A stretch of DNA of 7,774 nucleotides from Sphingomonadaceae bacterium (GTDB lineage: Bacteria > Pseudomonadota > Alphaproteobacteria > Sphingomonadales > Sphingomonadaceae). The DNA is taken from assembly GCA_019245455.1 (NCBI GenBank), contig JAFARM010000361.1, positions 1 through 7,774 on the forward strand, in the 5' to 3' direction. Numbering within the stretch: the stretch's first letter is position 1; each line of letters opens with the position of its first letter. The notes beneath the pieces are model-generated. The model ran no database searches. It saw only the letters and a list, made by a program, of their open reading frames with translations, and had not been told where the DNA came from. A program made the position numbers and the translations under genes. This document shows positions 5,522 through 7,774 of this stretch, piece after piece.

Positions 5522-5741
5522 CCTAAACCCCGCCGCTGCACGACGGTGACGTAGCGCGGGCCGGGGCGGGGGGCAATGTGGCGATGGGAATAGCCCGCGC
5601 GGCGGGGCCGTTCGCGCCGCCCGGGTCACGTTGCGCGCCGCGGGGTCGAGCGCCGCTGCCCCGCCGTTAACCGAACGGGCTCTTTATGCTGCGCGTGCGT
5701 TATGGCACAAGCCCGCAACGAACGGGGGTCAAGGACTGTCG
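5522..5741. promoter_or_regulatory. Divergent intergenic region between the peptidase gene and phaZ
   Basis: These 220 bp must hold the promoters for both genes, since they diverge. The peptidase side is extremely GC-rich, with no readable promoter. The phaZ side becomes less GC-rich at 5665-5710 and contains TATGCT (5685-5690), a possible -10 box, but no matching -35 box at a normal distance. An imperfect dyad GTGC-GTTATG-GCAC lies at 5695-5708. A clear ribosome binding site, AAGGA at 5731-5735, is 6 bases from the phaZ ATG. Confidence 0.5.
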
Positions 5742-7046
5742 ATGCTCTACAACGCGTACGAAGTGCAACGCTCGATGCTGGCTAGCGTCGGGGCGGCCTC
5801 CAAGCTGACCTCCGAATGGCTGCTGAGCCCGGTCAATCCGTTCGCCTACGTCGGCACCTCGCCGGTCATCGCCCGCGCGCTGGAGGTCTTCGCCCACGCC
5901 GCCGCCCCGCGCGGCAAGCCGGCGTTCGGGCTCGACACGACCGTGATCGACGGCCGCACGGTCGCGGTGCGCGAGGAGATCGTGCTGCGCAAACCGTTCG
6001 GGCAGCTCAAGCGCTTCGTCCGCGAGGGCGTGGAGCGCAACGATCCCAAGCTGCTGATCGTCGCGCCCATGTCGGGGCATTTCGCGACCCTGCTGCGCGG
6101 GACGGTCGAGCGGATGCTGCCGGGCCACGACGTCTACATCACCGACTGGCGCGACGCGAAGATGGTGCCGCTGTCGGCCGGGCGCTTCGACTTCGACGAC
6201 TATATCGATTACCTGATCGCGTTCATGGGGGTCGTCGGCCCCGGCGCGCACCTGCTCGCGGTGTGCCAGCCGGCGGTGCCGGCGTTCGCTGCGACGGCGC
6301 TGATGAACAAGGCGGGCGATCCAAGTACGCCCCTCACCCTGACGCTGATGGGCGGGCCGATCGACACGCGCGAGGCGCCGACCAGCGTCGACGACCTCGC
6401 CACCGAACGGCCCTTCGCCTGGTTCGAGAACAACGTCATCGCCGTCGTCCCGCCGACCTATCCGGGGTCGGGCCGCCACGTCTACCCGGGCTTCCTGCAG
6501 CTGTCGGGCTTCCTGTCGATGAACCTCGCCAGCCACATGAAGTCGCACTGGGAGATGTTCAAGCACCTCGTCGCCGGCGACGACACGTCGGCTGATGCGA
6601 CCAAGGCGTTCTACGACGAGTACCGCTCGGTCGCCGACATGACCGCCGAGTTCTACCTGCAGACGATCGACGTCGTCTTCCAGAAGCAGCTGATCGCGCG
6701 CGGCGAGTTCCGCCACCGCGGCGTGCTCGTCGACGCCGGCGATATCACGCGGACGGCGCTGCTGGCGATCGAGGGCGAGCGCGACGACATTTCCGGCCTC
6801 GGCCAGACCAGGGTGGCGCTGAAGCTCGCGCGGAACCTCGACGAGACGAAGAAGAAGTACCTGATGGCCGAGGGCGTCGGCCACTACGGCATCTTCAACG
6901 GCCGCCGCTGGCGCGAGCGGATCGCGCCGGTGGTCGAGGACTTCATCCGCGCGAACGACCCCGCCCACGCCGCGCCCGCGCCGAAGCCGCCGGTGCCGCT
7001 GATCGAGATGAAGGCAGGCGCGGCGTCGCCGGTGGCGCACGCGTAA
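5742..7046 (+). CDS. phaZ: Intracellular polyhydroxyalkanoate depolymerase
   Basis: The 434-residue protein belongs to the intracellular PHB depolymerase family, cytosolic enzymes that hydrolyse native polyhydroxyalkanoate granules to release hydroxyacids for reuse. It has no signal peptide. An alpha/beta-hydrolase core carries Cys175 in the lipase-box-like segment LLAVCQPAVP, Asp348 in IEGERDD and His381 in GVGHYGIF. Their spacing (173 and 206 residues from the Cys) is nearly that of the Cys-Asp-His triad recalled for Cupriavidus necator PhaZ1. MLYNAYEVQR at the start and ITDWRDAKMVPLSAGRFDFDDY (about 133-154) are typical of the family. The ATG at 5742 was chosen because AAGGA precedes it by 6 bases and the family starts here. 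The open frame reaches back to 5631, but that extension lacks family character. An Ala/Pro-rich tail (about 405-434) is probably disordered. The gene converges on bpt with a 5-bp gap. Confidence 0.93.
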   Translation: MLYNAYEVQRSMLASVGAASKLTSEWLLSPVNPFAYVGTSPVIARALEVFAHAAAPRGKPAFGLDTTVIDGRTVAVREEIVLRKPFGQLKRFVREGVERNDPKLLIVAPMSGHFATLLRGTVERMLPGHDVYITDWRDAKMVPLSAGRFDFDDYIDYLIAFMGVVGPGAHLLAVCQPAVPAFAATALMNKAGDPSTPLTLTLMGGPIDTREAPTSVDDLATERPFAWFENNVIAVVPPTYPGSGRHVYPGFLQLSGFLSMNLASHMKSHWEMFKHLVAGDDTSADATKAFYDEYRSVADMTAEFYLQTIDVVFQKQLIARGEFRHRGVLVDAGDITRTALLAIEGERDDISGLGQTRVALKLARNLDETKKKYLMAEGVGHYGIFNGRRWRERIAPVVEDFIRANDPAHAAPAPKPPVPLIEMKAGAASPVAHA

Positions 7047-7051
7047 GGGCG

Positions 7052-7774
7052 TTAACCCCGCACCCACCCCCGCGGTCCCAGCCGCTCCACCGGCGCGAAG
7101 CGCGTCTTGTAGTCCATCTGCGGGCGGCCGGCGATCCAGTAGCCGAGGTAGACGTACGGCAGCCCCGCACGCCGGGCCCGCGTGATGTGGTCGAGGATGA
7201 TGAAGGTGCCCAGCCCGCGGCGTTCGTGGTCGGGGTCGAAGAAGCTGTAGACCATCGACAGGCCGTCCGACTGCTTGTCGGTCAGGCAGGCACCGATCAG
7301 GCGGCCGCGGTTCTCCGGGTGCGGCTCGCGATACTCGATGACGAGCGTGTCGACCGGCGACTGCTCGACCATGTCGGCGAAGTCGTAGGCATCCATCGCC
7401 GCCATGCCGCCCGTCGGGTGGCGGCGGATCAAATAGCGGCGGATGAGGTCGTACTGCTCCTCGGTCGACCACGGCTCGCAGGCGGCGACGTCGAGGTCGG
7501 CGTTCTTCGCCAGCAGCCGTTTCTGCGACGCGCTCGGCACGAAGTCGGCGGTGGCGACGCGCACCGAGACGCACGCCGAGCAGCCGTCGCAGCTCGGGCG
7601 GTAGACGACGTTCTGGCTGCGGCGGAAGCCGATGCGGCTGAGCGCCTCGGTCATCGCCGTGGCGTTCGACCCCTTGATCTCGGTGAACACCTTCCGCTCG
7701 AGCCGGCCGGGGATATACGGGCACGGCGCGGGGGCGGTGACGTAGAAGCGGGGGAAGCGGAAGCTCTGGTCGGT
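7052..7774 (-). CDS. bpt: Aspartate/glutamate leucyltransferase (bacterial protein transferase Bpt), N-terminus cut by window
   Basis: The frame runs from the TAA at 7052-7054 to the right edge, giving 240 visible residues; the family is about this long, so only a few N-terminal residues are missing. Bpt transfers leucine from leucyl-tRNA to proteins beginning with Asp or Glu, marking them for ClpS/ClpAP degradation in the N-degron pathway in the cytosol. Visible signatures are [20 protein letters not shown] (residues 5-24), the cysteine motif [10 protein letters not shown] (59-68; Cys62, 65 and 68), and the GNAT-like transferase core ending [18 protein letters not shown] (209-226). Cys18 and the CxxC motif recall the iron-sulfur or heme-binding cysteines described for the eukaryotic relative ATE1; whether this protein binds metal is not shown. 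A GTG at 7690 is in frame, but starting there would drop the conserved CPYIPGR region, so the gene starts beyond the window. Often annotated simply as arginyltransferase. Confidence 0.93.
   Translation of the reverse strand, partial: TDQSFRFPRFYVTAPAPCPYIPGRLERKVFTEIKGSNATAMTEALSRIGFRRSQNVVYRPSCDGCSACVSVRVATADFVPSASQKRLLAKNADLDVAACEPWSTEEQYDLIRRYLIRRHPTGGMAAMDAYDFADMVEQSPVDTLVIEYREPHPENRGRLIGACLTDKQSDGLSMVYSFFDPDHERRGLGTFIILDHITRARRAGLPYVYLGYWIAGRPQMDYKTRFAPVERLGPRGWVRG

Noticed and set aside
2954..5554. Plus-strand open frame of 866 codons antisense to the peptidase
   Set aside because: It has shadow composition, crosses the palindromic repeats and carries no motif. The peptidase on the other strand has a full catalytic triad and signal peptide.
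5522..5629. N-terminal extension of the peptidase
   Set aside because: The added 36 residues are Pro/Arg-rich and would place the signal peptide inside the protein.
5663..5690. Sigma-70-type promoter for phaZ using TATGCT as -10
   Set aside because: No acceptable -35 hexamer lies 16-18 bases upstream, so it is mentioned only as a possible -10 and not called as a promoter.
5688..5720. PhaR (polyester granule regulator) binding site upstream of phaZ
   Set aside because: TGC and GCA trinucleotides occur as a loose dyad, but the spacing does not fit the compact CTGC/GCAG-type sites I recall. It is too weak to call.
5631..5741. N-terminal extension of PhaZ
   Set aside because: The ATG at 5742 has a well-placed AAGGA and matches the family's start. 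The upstream 37 codons show no family similarity.
5700..7724. Minus-strand open frame of 674 codons across phaZ and bpt
   Set aside because: It is a shadow of phaZ antisense and of bpt in another frame; both real genes have family-specific motifs.

Overview
The window is chromosomal DNA from a very GC-rich alphaproteobacterium, most likely a sphingomonad (Sphingomonadaceae). This rests on base composition (about 70% GC by eye), a carotenoid ketolase of the CrtW type, a small lipoprotein in a sphingomonad style, and C/G-rich palindromic intergenic repeats. The assignment is inferred from gene content, not from a marker gene.

Layout from left to right. (1) 1-199 (+): 3' end of a beta-carotene ketolase (crtW), cut by the window edge. 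(2) 231-524 (+): small lipoprotein of unknown function. (3) 561-1083 (+): a type II toxin-antitoxin pair, brnT (toxin) then brnA (antitoxin), overlapping by 8 bp, with an 8-bp palindrome just upstream. (4) 1084-1202: short convergent intergenic stretch with a perfect C/G hairpin. (5) 1203-2987 (-): half-size type I ABC exporter with membrane and ATPase domains fused. (6) 2988-3298: 311 bp without a gene, filled with three copies of a nested palindromic repeat, two of them in a tandem 108-bp arrangement. (7) 3299-5521 (-): secreted dipeptidyl peptidase IV-type serine peptidase (family S9B). (8) 5522-5741: divergent promoter region. (9) 5742-7046 (+): intracellular polyhydroxyalkanoate depolymerase (phaZ) with a cysteine nucleophile. 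(10) 7052-7774 (-): aspartate/glutamate leucyltransferase (bpt) of the N-degron pathway, lacking only its first few residues at the window edge; it converges on phaZ with 5 bp between stop codons.

No single pathway links all genes. phaZ, bpt and the peptidase all deal with turnover of stored or existing polymers (polyester granules, cytosolic proteins, peptides in the envelope), which fits carbon or nitrogen limitation, but co-regulation is not visible in the sequence. The peptidase and the ABC exporter share a strand, but the 311-bp repeat block between them makes a simple operon uncertain. The brnTA module is the only clearly accessory element. I found no phage, transposase, CRISPR array, rRNA or tRNA gene. 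The most interesting non-coding signal is the palindromic repeat family, which has one short copy at 1177-1198 and three long copies at 3023-3284. I see no convincing new multi-gene system here.
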